Origin: Meloidogyne chitwoodi
Taxonomy: Eukaryota; Nematoda; Chromadorea; Rhabditida; Meloidogynidae
Direction of reading: 5' to 3'
Assembly (NCBI GenBank): GCA_015183035.1
Contig: JACZZP010000007.1
Span: 620,001-684,000, forward strand
DNA: 64,000 bases
Shown: positions 33,386 through 44,689 of the stretch, piece after piece
Position numbering within the stretch: the stretch's first letter is position 1
Layout: every line of letters starts with the position of its first letter
The notes under the pieces: model-generated
What the model was told of the DNA's origin: nothing
Seen by the model: the letters and a program-made list of their open reading frames with translations, nothing else
Database searches by the model: none
Program-made: the position numbers and the translations under genes

Positions 33386-33922
33386 AAAAGAATGAATAAA
33401 AATAAAAAAATTTTAATTATATTATGAATATACTTATAAATAATATTTAATAAAATTAAATTATTTAACTGAATGATTATTGGTTTTTCAACTATTTGTA
33501 ATATGTAGACACCAAAAAAATAATTATAATGAGGCAGAAATGTCTAAAATGGCACATTTTCAATTATTTAGAGAATACAAATATCCTGTTAAAAAAAAAT
33601 GACGAAATAAACATTAATATTGTGCAAGTTAATAAGATTTATGATCGATACCCATTTATGCATAATTGATTTGTTGTTTTTTTAAATTTTCAAATGAAAA
33701 AAAAATTAATTACTTTTTTTTTAATTTTTTACTTATAAACTATAAAAAATGTGAAAATCAAAAAAGCTCAATGACCATCAAGTTCATGAAATCTGTAGGA
33801 TGTCAATAGCAAGAAAATAAAATACTTAATTGAAACCAAAAAAGATTCATTGTTTGAGTGCCTTTCGTTTATTATAAAATTAGAATTATTTCTAAATTAA
33901 ATATATAAGTTATTAAGATATT

Positions 33923-34013
33923 GATCCGGCCTAACGAATTGATAAACTTAAAATATTAATAATTTAAAATTAATTTAAAATAATATTAATTTAAATATAA
34001 TTAAGGAGTAAGC
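33923..34013 (+). repeat. Dispersed repeat R4, copy 1 (left of the palindrome)
   Basis: GGCCTAACGAATTGATAAAC and the following AT-rich 70 bp match 39566-39652 in the same orientation. One copy lies just outside the large palindrome, the other inside it. Confidence 0.7.
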
Positions 34014-34254
34014 TGTGCTATCTAGATTAACGAATTAGCTTGCTTATTTTTGCTATAAAAAATTATAAATTTAAAAAATAAATAAAAATTAATGAAATAA
34101 AAAGTCAACAGAGAACAAATAAGAATTAAAAATAATTTTTAAAAATTAAACCAGCGGAAGTATGCTCAGATCAATGTTAAAATCATGGGGAAAATTAATA
34201 ACATGGGAAACATTAAAAAAATATTGTAGGGAGACGCGCCGGGGGAATTGAAAA

Positions 34255-34530
34255 TATTTTGGGCGTTGAAAGCCTGCGGCTTTGAAAGGGTCCTAGCAGG
34301 GATTTTTGCTTGGAATATGTGCGTCATGAGCTTTGTGAAGTTGTGGTGGGTTAAAAGTCGTGGTGAGTCCCAAAGTGGTGGTGCAACCCTCCGGCGTTTA
34401 AGGGCCTTCGGCCCTTAAACGCCCCGCTAATGTTTGGAAAGTTTGTGGTGGGCTAAAAGTCGTGGTGGGTGCCAAAGTCGTGGTGCAACCCTCCGGCGTT
34501 TGAGGGCCTTCGGCCCTCAAACGCCCAGTG
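34255..34530 (+). repeat. Two ~110-bp tandem units with long perfect hairpins
   Basis: Each unit reads GGTGGG...AAAGTCGTGGTG...GCAACCCTCC followed by an inverted repeat centred on GGGCCTTCGGCCC (stems GGCGTTTAAGGGCC and GGCGTTTGAGGGCC). Stem differences are compensatory: AAGGGCC pairs with GGCCCTT in one unit and GAGGGCC with GGCCCTC in the other. AAAGCCTGCGGCTTT at 34271-34285 is another hairpin. Confidence 0.8.
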
Positions 34531-34554
34531 AACCACCTCAACCGAAAATTTAGC

Positions 34555-36180
34555 ACCTTCAACTTGGTCAGAGTTTATCCAAAAATTTTACAAAAAATAT
34601 TTTGGACTCTTCTCGTTAAGGGCTTTCAAATGATATATAATTTGGCCCCCATACTTTAATTTTGTAGTAGGCCATTTTGGCTCTCAAAATTTTGATGGGA
34701 TTTTATGCCCAAATTTTCAAAAAATCATAACTTTTTGAAAAGTAACCTTTTTTGAATATTTTAAAACCTTAAAAGGTTCCAAAAATTATGCTTAATATAA
34801 TAAAAATACTTTCCATCCAGTCCCATGGCAAAAATACCGAAAATTTTTCGAAAAACCGGAAATTTTCGAATTTTCAGATTTTTGATCCTAAGTACCTCTA
34901 AACCTAATATTTTCAAAAAAATTTTAACTTATAAAATAGCTATTTTTTTCTTTATTTAATAACATTTGATTCATTCAAATTCGACCAAAACTCGCAAAGT
35001 TAAGGTCGATTGAATTTTTCGGAAAATATTCCAATAGGGGTACCCCTTTGGAAAAATTTTGAAAAATTTTTTTCGTAAAAATGTCTTATATAGGGTAAAA
35101 ACACTCCCTGAAAACGAATCCGAAGTCAGAAAATTTTTTAAAAATTTTTCGCAAAAGTTACGGTCAAAAAACCGTCAGAGTCCGAATCACTTTTCGGACT
35201 CTAACTCACTGAGACTCAAGTGGACCCCCAACAATTCTTATGTTTTTCGGACCTCCAGAACATGCTTTACAACGTGGGCTAGTAAAATCGGGTTTTGCTC
35301 TCCGATTTTAAAAATTGATCATGTGACCACCACTTTTTGACTCAAATCACCCCAATCACTCATCCCAGACTCAAGTGGCTCCCAGACTTTTTGCAGTCTA
35401 AACTTGTGGCTACAAATGCCTCAACTGCACCCAAAACTCCCGACTTCACTTTCGCACTCAAAAAAGCAATTTAAATATTCAATCGGCCATTTCAGTGCCG
35501 CACTCAAGTTCGGCACCAAAATGACCTTGCTCAATGAATTCCACATAACCGATTACCCATTATCCCCGGACAATTCCGACTTATTTTTATTTGTGATTCA
35601 AACAGCCATTTCAGTGCCATACTCAAGTCTGGCATCAAAATGACCTTTCCCACATAACTCCCCATAGCTGATTTCCCATTATCCCCAAAATATTCCAACA
35701 TATTTTTAAATTATAATGCATTCGGCCATTTCAGCGCCACACTCAAGCTTGGCACCAAAATAACCTGTCCCAAAAAATTCCCCATAGCCGTTTACCCATT
35801 ATCTCTCTCAAACATTTTCTCTTATATTCCTCCGTTCTCTTAATAGCATTTGCAATTTTTGGTCACTGCCCCATGGCATGGACAAAATGCCAGCATTTAA
35901 AAAGGGTTAGCCAAGCAAAACGCCCATTAGAGATGGAATTTTTTCAGAAATTTTTTTTTATTCTATATCTACTAATCGTGGGCCATCCCCCTCCAAGCAG
36001 AAGTTTTCCGCTATCCCCTCCCGTTCACGAGATAGATCCGGAGCGGGGGCTGTTTCGGCGGGAAGGGACCCCCGCATCAAAAAGTCTATAGTTTTCCCGG
36101 ATGCGCACTCATAAGTTTCCAGGAAAATTTCGAAATTCCAGCCCTCTCCCGGTCCTGGTTAAAGCGTAATTTTTTCTTTC
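34555..36180 (+). repeat. Palindrome left arm
   Basis: Reverse complement of 40025-41505 at roughly 75-80% identity by eye, including GGCTTTCAAATGATATAT, AAATCATAACTTTTTGAAAA, the ATTTTTCGAAAAACCG block and the CCCCCGCATCAAAAAGTCTA block at the inner end. Confidence 0.8.
35480..35830 (+). repeat. Three ~115-bp tandem repeats in the left arm
   Basis: Units begin GCCATTTCAGTGCC, continue ACTCAAGT(T/C)(C/T)GGCA, and end CCATTATCCCC. The same unit in reverse occurs in the right arm (40370-40740) and at 42540, 44100, 44230 and 44340. Confidence 0.8.
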
Positions 36181-36964
36181 GCCGAGTTTTCACGAGTTGC
36201 AAAGTTATTTTATATATATAATATTTCATAGAAAAAAATATTGGACAAATTCACTTTGTATACCCTCTTCATGGAATTACAAGCCTGAGTGTTTAAAATA
36301 ATTTTTATATTAAAATAAAATAATATAATTTTATACAAAATTTTATTTCCATCAAAATTTTTTAGAATATAATTTTTAAAGAAAAGACTTTTTTAAAATT
36401 AATTATTGCTTTTTAGTTGGCAGAACATGAGGCTATACATAAATAAGAATGAAAAAAGAAGGATAGAGTCTAGATTTTTTATTTATGTCTTAATAAAAAA
36501 AATCCGGCCTTTATTTATTTGCAATTGTTTTAAACTAATTTACATATTATCTAAAAAAATAATTTTTTTCAAATAAAAAAGTATGTTTAAAACAAAATAT
36601 TTTTTTAATACATGTATTTATATTTTTAAGAAAATTTTTTATAAAATAATATTTAATTTCTAGCAATGTCTTCAACAAGGAAAATAATTCCTTTTCTGAC
36701 AACGGAGATGTTAAATATTATGAAATTATAAACAAATCCAAAAAATTTAAATAAAAACTTTTTGCCTACTTTTTTATTTATTATTTTTTTATTATTATTT
36801 ATTTTATTTTTTTATAGTCAAATTTATAGTAAACAATTTGTAGTTAAATTCTGATAATTTAAATATAAAAAAATAATTCAAATTAATTAAAGATAGTAAA
36901 TTTATAAAATTAAAAATTTTATAAATGTGATAACAAAATGAATACAATCTTCTACAAAACATAT

Positions 36965-37310
36965 TCGTATGACTAGATATATTCTAGAAGGATGAGACTC
37001 AGACTGGATAGGATATCTTATCTCACGTTTTTTAATTATTAAAAATTAATTTAATCTAATTTTTGAATAAAAAATTATGTCCTAATGATTTTAATATTAA
37101 TTTTATTTTTTAGATATATTTAAAATTTAAATACATAGATTTTATTTTTGAAGGAAAAATTAGATGAATCGTCTATATTTAAAACAACAATTTATTATTT
37201 TAAGAAATTTAAAATTAAATCAATTAATAAAAGTTAAAACTTTATAAAATTACATAAATTAATTTTAGAAAAATTATTTAAATTAATTAAATTCTTCAAT
37301 TAAAAATTTT
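36965..37310 (+). repeat. Dispersed repeat R5, copy 1
   Basis: About 340 bp shared with 56085-56400, including CTCACGTTTTTTAATTATTA, AATTATGTCCTAATG and TTAGATGAATCGTCTATATT, with indels. Non-coding. Confidence 0.75.
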
Positions 37311-37564
37311 TTAATTCTTTTCAACAAATAAGAGTAGTTTTAATTTAAAAGCAATTAATAATAAATATTTTAATGTGTTCATCTCAAATAATTAACAATA
37401 ATGAAGATGAATATTTACTAATCAAAAACGATATTTACGATATCATAATAGATATTTTCCTAAACTAAAATTTAAAATATAATTTTATTTCATTATCTTT
37501 ATTTGAAGTAAATTTCATAATTTTTCAAAACCGCTCTCCATGTAATTCAAAAAATAATAAATAT

Positions 37565-37680
37565 AGGTATGACTGTTTATTTGGTTGTTCCATTTAATTT
37601 TCCGTTTAATTTCCCTTTTTCCCCGTTCCTTATTAAAATTTAAAACATTAATATTTTATAATTGAAGTAATATATATGTA
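37565..37680 (+). repeat. Dispersed repeat R6, copy 1
   Basis: Shares TTGGTTGTTCCATTTAATT, CCCTTTTTCCCCGTTCCT and TTTTATAATTGAAGTAA with 63706-63812, close to identical. Confidence 0.8.
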
Positions 37681-38814
37681 TGTAAATAAAAATTATTAAA
37701 AGTTTCTAATATTAATATTTTTAAATGAGGCTAGGTGTATATTTTTTAATTAAGCTTATCGTAAATAACTCAGGCCTATGGACTTAATCAAGATGTACTT
37801 TTCAGAAATTATTAGAACGCGAGGTTAAAGTCTTAAACTTCATTTCATCATCTCCACACTCCCAAATTAAACTAAAAAAAATTTTTGTCATAAAACTGTC
37901 AAAATTGTTTCTAAATTAAATTATTACTTATAATAATTTATAATTTTTTAAACACAGATATATGCAGACAAAATAGTAGATTCTACCGATTGCTCGTCTT
38001 ATCTTTGATTTTTACAAATAAATTGTCTTTTCGAACCATTATCCATTTTTCTTCCTCGTTGACTATAGCTCATACAGCTCAAGAGAACAATTCTATATGT
38101 CATACAAAGCATTTCTGTTTGTGACAAATAAACAGAGAAAAATTATGAAACTCAAAATGTTTCAGCTATAAAACTAAAATAACTTAATTATTTTTAAAAA
38201 ATTTTCGAAAAACTATTTTGTTCAAAAGATATCGGCTACAAAAAGGACATCTGTATGCTAAAAAAAATCACGAAAATTTTAAAAATGCGATTAAATAAAC
38301 GCATGAAAAATTGAATAAAATTATTATATTTCCTTTTTTATTTTTAGAAATATCTTCTTATTAGTATTTTTATAATAATAAATTGATATATTTTCAATAA
38401 TTAATTCTTAAAAAATAATAAGAAAGATTTTTTTAAAAAAGAAAAACCTCATTGAATTATTTGAAGAATTTTTAAAATATTTTTTTTGTTTATCTTCTTC
38501 ATTAATTATTTTATCTGAAAATTATTTCAAATGCCCCGATTAAATATGCAAATACATATTAATAAATTTTGCATTTTAATTATAATCTGATATTTAAATA
38601 AAAGGAATAACAAATTGAAAACTTTAAATATAAAAATAATTTATAGAATAAATAAAAAAAACTTTTCAATTCATTTTATTAAATGTCTGAATCTTTTAAT
38701 AATGGCTTCAATTTTCAAACAAAAAGGATTTTATTTAAAACTAATTTATTATTTCAAACCATATTTTTTATATTCATTAAAAATTTCCTTATTAATTGTT
38801 ACTTTTATAAAAAT

Positions 38815-39265
38815 TTCCACGTTAACAATTTATTTTACGAAAAATAACAATTAACAAATTCTTGATTATAAAAAATAACAAAAGATTTTTAATTAACAAT
38901 TGTTTTAATAAAAATTTTTGTTTTTCTTTCAAACAGCCGAAACAATTACCATAGGCTCCGTTTTATAATTAAATTTTTTGGGAAATTTCTTTACAGGTAT
39001 AAGCCGCTTGTTCTTTTTAAGTTTTGACAGAAAATTAGAAGTGCAATAAAAAGAAGGATCGTAATGATAACAACAAGCTGGAAGTAATAAACAAGATAAA
39101 AATGTTCTATGAAAGTAAAGTTGGCTTGACGTATACTGGAGGCAGGAGATGTATTTGAAGTATCCACCAGAATAAAAGGCTTATTGAGTGAGCAGATGAT
39201 TGGATTGTCCCACTCCACAAGTACCCAGCAGCAGGAGGTGTGGCAGATCGTTGTATTCGGCAGTC
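38815..39265 (-). repeat. Repeat E, copy 2
   Basis: Second copy of 28052-28500, same orientation. It lies in the loop of the large palindrome. Differences from copy 1 are mostly substitutions plus one in-frame CTG gain. Confidence 0.85.
38991..39260 (-). pseudogene. Membrane-anchored C-terminus, env-like (copy 2)
   Basis: Same layout as the copy at 28227-28485: PNTTICHTSCC, an ectodomain stretch with an NFT sequon (QANFTFIEH), the membrane anchor YYFQLVVIITILLFIALLIF, and the tail ending GLYL. About 88% of residues agree between the copies over 75 positions, with the anchor almost unchanged. A TGA lies a few codons upstream of PNTT, so this too is an isolated 3' end. Confidence 0.45.
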
Positions 39266-39565
39266 GATAAGTTCAAACTCTAAAATTTTCAGAAATTAAT
39301 AAAAATACAAATAAATAAAAATTTTTAATTTTAATTAAAATCACAAATTTAATTTAAATAATTTAAAAGTTTAAACAAAAATAAAATTACATATCTCTTC
39401 TAAATTTTCTTGTTTGAAAGTAAATAGGTAGCACAAAGCATTATTGATAGTTTTTATTATTATTGTACAATTTTAATAATATTTAACAATTTATTAACAA
39501 ATTGCATTTATCTGAATTCTTTCTATGCCTATCAATGTAATACCTAACTTTCAGTTTTGGAACAA

Positions 39566-39652
39566 AGTTTGGCCTAACGAATTGATAAACTTAAAATATT
39601 AATAATTTAAAATTAATTAAAAAATATTAATTTAAATATAAATAAGGAGTAA
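39566..39652 (+). repeat. Dispersed repeat R4, copy 2
   Basis: Direct copy of 33923-34013. Confidence 0.7.
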
Positions 39653-40024
39653 AAATACAGTCGAGAATTCCTTTGGAACTCCCCTAAAAATGTACAAAAA
39701 TATCTGGGCATAAAATTCGGCTGAAATTTAAATGAAAGAAATTTTAAAATTAAAAACATAATTATCAAATATTCTTCCATCTATTATCGTACATTTACAT
39801 CGGCTCATGAAGATAATCATTATATCTTGAAGGCATTAATTGATCATTTTATTGCAAGATCATATAATGCAGCGGTTTCAATGTCATAGAAACGTCCAAT
39901 AATTATATTATTTAAAGATGCAAAATTATTATGATTATTTTTTAAATGAAAAAATTTTTAAAAATATTGATTTATATGTATATTTACTCTTAAATATAAT
40001 TTAGTGTGAAGTGGGCTTTCAAAA

Positions 40025-41505
40025 CTCATAACTGATTTTAAAATACCGGGAGCCCCGTGAAAGTTTTACATGTCGGGGGGTACTTTTTGAGGTGCATTCA
40101 GGAAAACTATAGACTTTTTGATGCGGGGGTCGCATAGCACCGAAACGACCATAGCACTTTCGCTATCTCGAAAAAGTTCAATAGAAAGGGGTCAAGGTCT
40201 TGCTTGGAGGGCACCCCGCGCCGATTAGTAGATTTTTTTGGAAAAAAAAAAATTTCAAAAATTTCAATTCTAAGGGGCGAAGTGCGTGGCTAACCCTTTT
40301 TAAAGGGTGGCATTTTGTCGCATTAATAGTTTACTGACCAAATATTGCAAATGCTATTAAGAGAATGGTTGGGTATAGGGGAAAATGCCCGGGAGGGATA
40401 ATGGGTAAACTGATACGGGGAATTTTTTGAGATGGGTTATTTTGGTGCCAGAGTTGAGTGCGGCAATGAACAGGGCGTTTTGCTTTAAATTTGAAATAAA
40501 AATTTATTTTTTAATTGTTAATAAGTAATGGGGTGTGGGAAATATTTTGGGAAGGGCCATTTTGGTGCCAGATTTGAGTGTGGCACTGAACAGGGCTTTT
40601 TGTTTTAAATTCTAAATAAAAATTGGATTATGTTTTAAGAATATGTAATCGACTATGGAGAGTATAATAGGATGGGTCATTTTGGTGCCAAGTTTGAGTG
40701 TGGCACTGAAATGGCCGGTTGAAGTTTTAAATTGGATTTTTTAGTGCGAAAATGAACCTGGGGGAGTTGAGTGTAGTTGTTGTATTTGTAGCCAATAGAT
40801 GTAGCTACAAAAAGTTAGTGAGACATTTGAATCTTGGATTAAGATTTGGGAAGATATGAGTCTTGAAATGGGGATTTGAACAGTTATTTGAACTTAACTT
40901 TGCGGGGAATTTTTTAAAATTTTTTTTGATTATGGATTCGTGTTCAGCATGTGTTTTTACCCCATAAAAGATATTTTTTTCAAAAAAATCGGAATAAAAA
41001 TTTTGACATTATTTTTCCAAAGGGGTACCCCTTTAGCCATATTTTTAGAAATTTTCAATTGACCTTATCTTGATGAGTTTAATTCTGATTCTAATAAAAT
41101 AAAGTTTATTAAATAAAGCAAAAAATTAGTTATTTTTTGAGTGAAGAAAAAGTTGAAAAATTTTGAGGTTAGGGGTAGTTAGGGTCGATTTTTTGAAAAT
41201 TTGAAATTTTTCGGTTTTTCGAAAAATTTTTGGGATTTTTGCCATAGGATCAGATTGAAAGTATTTTTATAAAATGAAGCATAATTTTTAACACCTAATA
41301 GTATTAAAAAAGGTTCCTTTTGAAAAAGTTATGATTTTTTAAAATTTTAGTCATAAAATCTCATCCAAAATTTTGAAGCCAAAAATGGCAAACATAAAAA
41401 TTAATGTAATATGGGCAAATGATATATCATTTGAAAGCCCTTGATGAGCTGATTCTAAAAATATTTTTTGTAAATTTTTCGGGTCAATTTTGATCAAGTT
41501 ACGGT
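40025..41505 (-). repeat. Palindrome right arm
   Basis: Reverse complement of the left arm. Contains three ~120-bp units (TTTTGGTGCCA...GAGTGTGGCACTGAA at 40440, 40560 and 40680). Confidence 0.8.
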
Positions 41506-41514
41506 TGGTCAACA

Positions 41515-42505
41515 TTTGGGATTATGAGGTGATCCATCTATAATGAAGAAACAAAGGCCGAATGCCCGAGGTGATCCATCTGTAATAATGAACCGAGGGC
41601 CGATGGCCCGAGGTGATCCATATATAATGAAGAAACGAGGGCAGAAGTCCCGAACTGATCCATCTATAGTAAGAAACGAGGGCCGAACCCCGAGGTGATC
41701 CATCTGTATAAAGAAATGGGGCCGAAGGTCTGAGGTGAGACACCAATCTGCAATGATTATTCGAGGGCCGAAGGCCCGAGTGTGATCCATCTGTAATGAA
41801 GAAACGAGAGCCATGATCCATCTGTAATGAAGAAACGAGGGCTGAAGGCCCGAAGTGATCCATCTTTAATGAAGAAACGAGAGCCATGATCCATCTGTAA
41901 TAAAGAACCAAGGGCCGAAGGCCCGAGGTGATCCATATATAATGAAGAAACTAGGGCCGAAGTCCCGAACTGATCCATCTATAGTAAGAAACGAGGGCCG
42001 AACCCCGAGGTGATCCATCTGTATAAAGAAATGGGGCCGAAGGTCTGAGGTGAGACACCAATCTGCAATGATTATTCGAGGGCCGAAGGCCCGAGTGTGA
42101 TCCATCTGTAATGAAGAAACGAGAGCCATGATCCATCTGTAATGAAGAAACGAGGGCTGAAGGCCCGAAGTGATCCATCTTTAATGAAGAAACGAGAGCC
42201 ATGATCCATCTGTAATAAAGAACCAAGGGCCGAAGGCCCGAGGTGATCCATATATAATGAAGAAACTAGGGCCGAAGCCCGAGGTGATCCATATATAGTG
42301 AAGAAAACGAGAGCCGAAGGCCAGCGGTGATCCATCTATAGTGATGAAACAAGGGCCGAATGCCCGAGATGATCCATCTGTAATAAAGAAACGAGGGCCG
42401 AAGGCCTGAGTGATCCATCTGTACTGAAGAAACTCGGGCAAAGGCCCGAGGTGAACCATCTATACTGAAGAACCGAGGGCCGAAGGCCCGAGGTTCCATC
42501 CATCA
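41515..42505 (-). repeat. Satellite array with ~315-bp higher-order repeat
   Basis: Tandem units of about 40-50 bp of the form GATCCATCTGTAATGAAGAA plus ACGAGGGCCGAAGGCCCGAGGT. Each unit carries the perfect hairpin GGGCC-GAA-GGCCC. A block of several variant units (including the odd GAGACACCAATCTGCAATG unit) recurs with a period of 315 bp, near 41612-41926 and 41927-42241, at almost full identity. All three minus-strand frames are nearly free of stops, which is a by-product of composition and not evidence of a protein. Confidence 0.9.
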
Positions 42506-42529
42506 GAATAAAACATTGGGATATTAGGT

Positions 42530-43410
42530 TATCGACTATGGAGAGTACAATAGGATGGTCATTTTGGTGCCAAGTTTGAGTGTGGCACTGAAATGGCCGG
42601 ATGAAGATTTAAAATGCATTTTTAATGGGAAATTAAAGTCGGGGGTTTTTGGTGCAGTTGAGAAATTTGTGACCATGAGATGCGGCTATAAAAAGTTTGT
42701 TGGCCACTTGAGTTTCGGGTTAAAATTTTGGGAGATATACCTAAGTCAGAAATTGAGAACTCAAAATATTTTTTGACCCAAACTTTTTGAAAAATTTTTT
42801 TTTAATTTTTCTGAGTATGTATTCGTGATCAGGGTGTAATTTTACCCCTTAAAAGTCGATTTTTTATAATAAAATAATTAAAAAAATTTAACAAAATTTT
42901 GCCAAAGGGGTACCCCTGTTGGAATATTTTGGTGAAACTTCAATCTACCTTAACTTTGTGAATTTCGGTCTGATTGGAATGAAATGAATTTCATAAAGTA
43001 AAGCAAAAAATTATTTATTTTTTCAGTGAAGAAAAAATTGAAAAATTTTAACGATTGGTGTAGTTATGGTTGAATTTCTGAAAATTCAAAAATTTTCGGT
43101 TTTTTGAAAATTTTTCGGGGTTTTGCCATAGGATTGAACTCAATGTATTTTTAAAAAATTAAGCATATTTTTTGACACCTATTAAAATTTTAAAATATTC
43201 AAAAAAGGTTAATTTTAAAAAAGTTATGAATTTTTAAAAATTTGGGTATAAAATTTCATCAAAAATTTTGAGGTCAACAATAGCCATCCGCAAAAATTAT
43301 GTAATTTGAGTAAATAAGGTATTATTTGGAAGCCATTGACGTGATGATTCCAAAAAAATTTTTTGTTAATTTTTTGGGTCAATATTGACCAAATTGAGTG
43401 GGCGACCCAT
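42530..43410 (-). repeat. Second copy of the outer half of the right arm
   Basis: Direct repeat of 40650-41505, separated from it by the satellite array. Starts CGACTATGGAGAGTA in both. Confidence 0.75.
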
Positions 43411-43499
43411 ATATTCGCCGAGCCATAACTTCATGGGCATTTGATCTATTAAATCCAAATTTTCTACATGTATGCATCATTCGATGAAAAAGGAATCTT

Positions 43500-44560
43500 T
43501 ATATTTTATAGTAGGATGACACACAAATCTGGCACTGAAATGGGTTGACGGGGCAGTTCAGTGCCAAAATGTTGAGTGTCAAATATGCCATTTGATACAA
43601 CATTAAATGAGATTTAAGAATATATATAACATGTTGGAGATTTATTAGAGTCTGGGGGAGTTAGAGTCTTTAAATTTTCGCGACTAAATGGGTTTTTTGA
43701 CTTTAACTTTGAGAGGAAATTTTTGAAAATTTTTCTGACTTTGGATTTGAATTCAGGGGCTATTTTTACTCCATATAAGACATTTTTTACGAAAAAAATT
43801 TTTTCAAGAATTTTTAGTTGTAAATTAATATGTAGTATAAAAGCAGCCACTTTTCTTCACTCTCATTTATTCTTCTTGCCTGCACCTTCAATTAACTGGC
43901 GCGATTATTTTTAATTTATTTTTTACTTTTTTTATTTAAGGGGAAAAGAGTTTGGCTCAGGTTTGGCTCAAGCCATCTGCAATGATGAACCGAGGGCCGA
44001 AGGCCCGAGATGTGACATCCATCTGCAATGTAACTGAGGGCTGAAGTCCCGAGTTGATAACATCAGAATGATAAAACATTTGGACAATGGATAATCGAGT
44101 ATGGAGAATTCAATGGACATGGTCATTTTCGTGCCAAATTGAGTGTGGCCTTGAAACGACCTATTAAATATTTAGTCAAAAATAATGTGAGATTTATTGG
44201 AGATAATAGTAATCAACTATGGGGAATTTTTTGGGACAGGTTATTATGGTGCCTGTCGCAATGAAACAGCCTAATAAAAAAATATTTAAAAATAATACGG
44301 ATTTAAGGAAATAATAGGTAATCGAGTATGGGGAATTCAATGGGCATGGTAATTTTGGTGCCAAAATTGAGTGTGGCACTGAAATGGCCAGATAACTTTA
44401 AAAAAGTCGTGATTTAATAGGGATAATGGGTATCGACTATTATGAAGGTGCGAGGGCCGAAGGCCCGAAGTGTAACATAAATGGGACCTCCGCACATTTA
44501 ACGAGAATATTTAAAACTTCTAGCAGCGCGCGAAGCGCGCCCCAAAGCCCGATAGGGCTT
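43500..44560 (-). repeat. Further partial arm copies and satellite units
   Basis: 43615-43810 matches the reverse of 35059-35220. Satellite units recur at 43970-44060 and 44445-44480, and ~115-bp units at 44100, 44230 and 44340. GCGCGCGAAGCGCGC (44524-44538) and AAAGCCCGATAGGGCTTT (44543-44560) are perfect hairpins. Confidence 0.75.
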
Positions 44561-44689
44561 TTCAAACCACAAAAATAATTTTTACTCAAAATTTTTTTTA
44601 ACTTTCCAAATTTTTAAATATATTAATGTAATTTAATATTCCCCATGTACTGCACTACTGAGTAGAGCACGCTTCCACTGGTTTATTTT

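Larger units (their letters stand above)
36190..38810. other. AT-rich loop of the palindrome
   Basis: Holds two dispersed repeats (36965-37310, 37565-37680). 38020-38165 is a 45-codon open stretch (NHYPFFFLVDYSSYSSREQF then YMSYKAFLFVTNKQRK), possibly an exon. 36416-36445 after the strong acceptor TTGCTTTTTAG reads LAEHEAIHK then stop. Neither is secure. Confidence 0.3.

Noticed and set aside
34225..34530. Bacterial or phage contamination suggested by GC-rich hairpins
   Set aside because: The same hairpin units grade into arms shared by inverted copies embedded in the local AT-rich sequence, and no bacterial genes are present.
35404..36091. 79- and 72-codon ORFs in the palindrome's left arm
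   Set aside because: They run over the 115-bp tandem repeats and a GC-rich block; frames are not kept in the right-arm copies.
41509..42499. Several 73-129-codon ORFs on the minus strand of the satellite array
   Set aside because: All three frames are open and the peptides (DGSPRAFGP repeats) merely mirror the repeat unit; no start context or independent support.
41515..42505. CRISPR-like appearance of regularly spaced repeats
   Set aside because: The units are contiguous and degenerate with no unique spacers, and this is eukaryotic DNA.
42555..42776. 73-codon ORF beside the satellite
   Set aside because: Lies within an arm repeat; other copies of the same repeat do not keep the frame.
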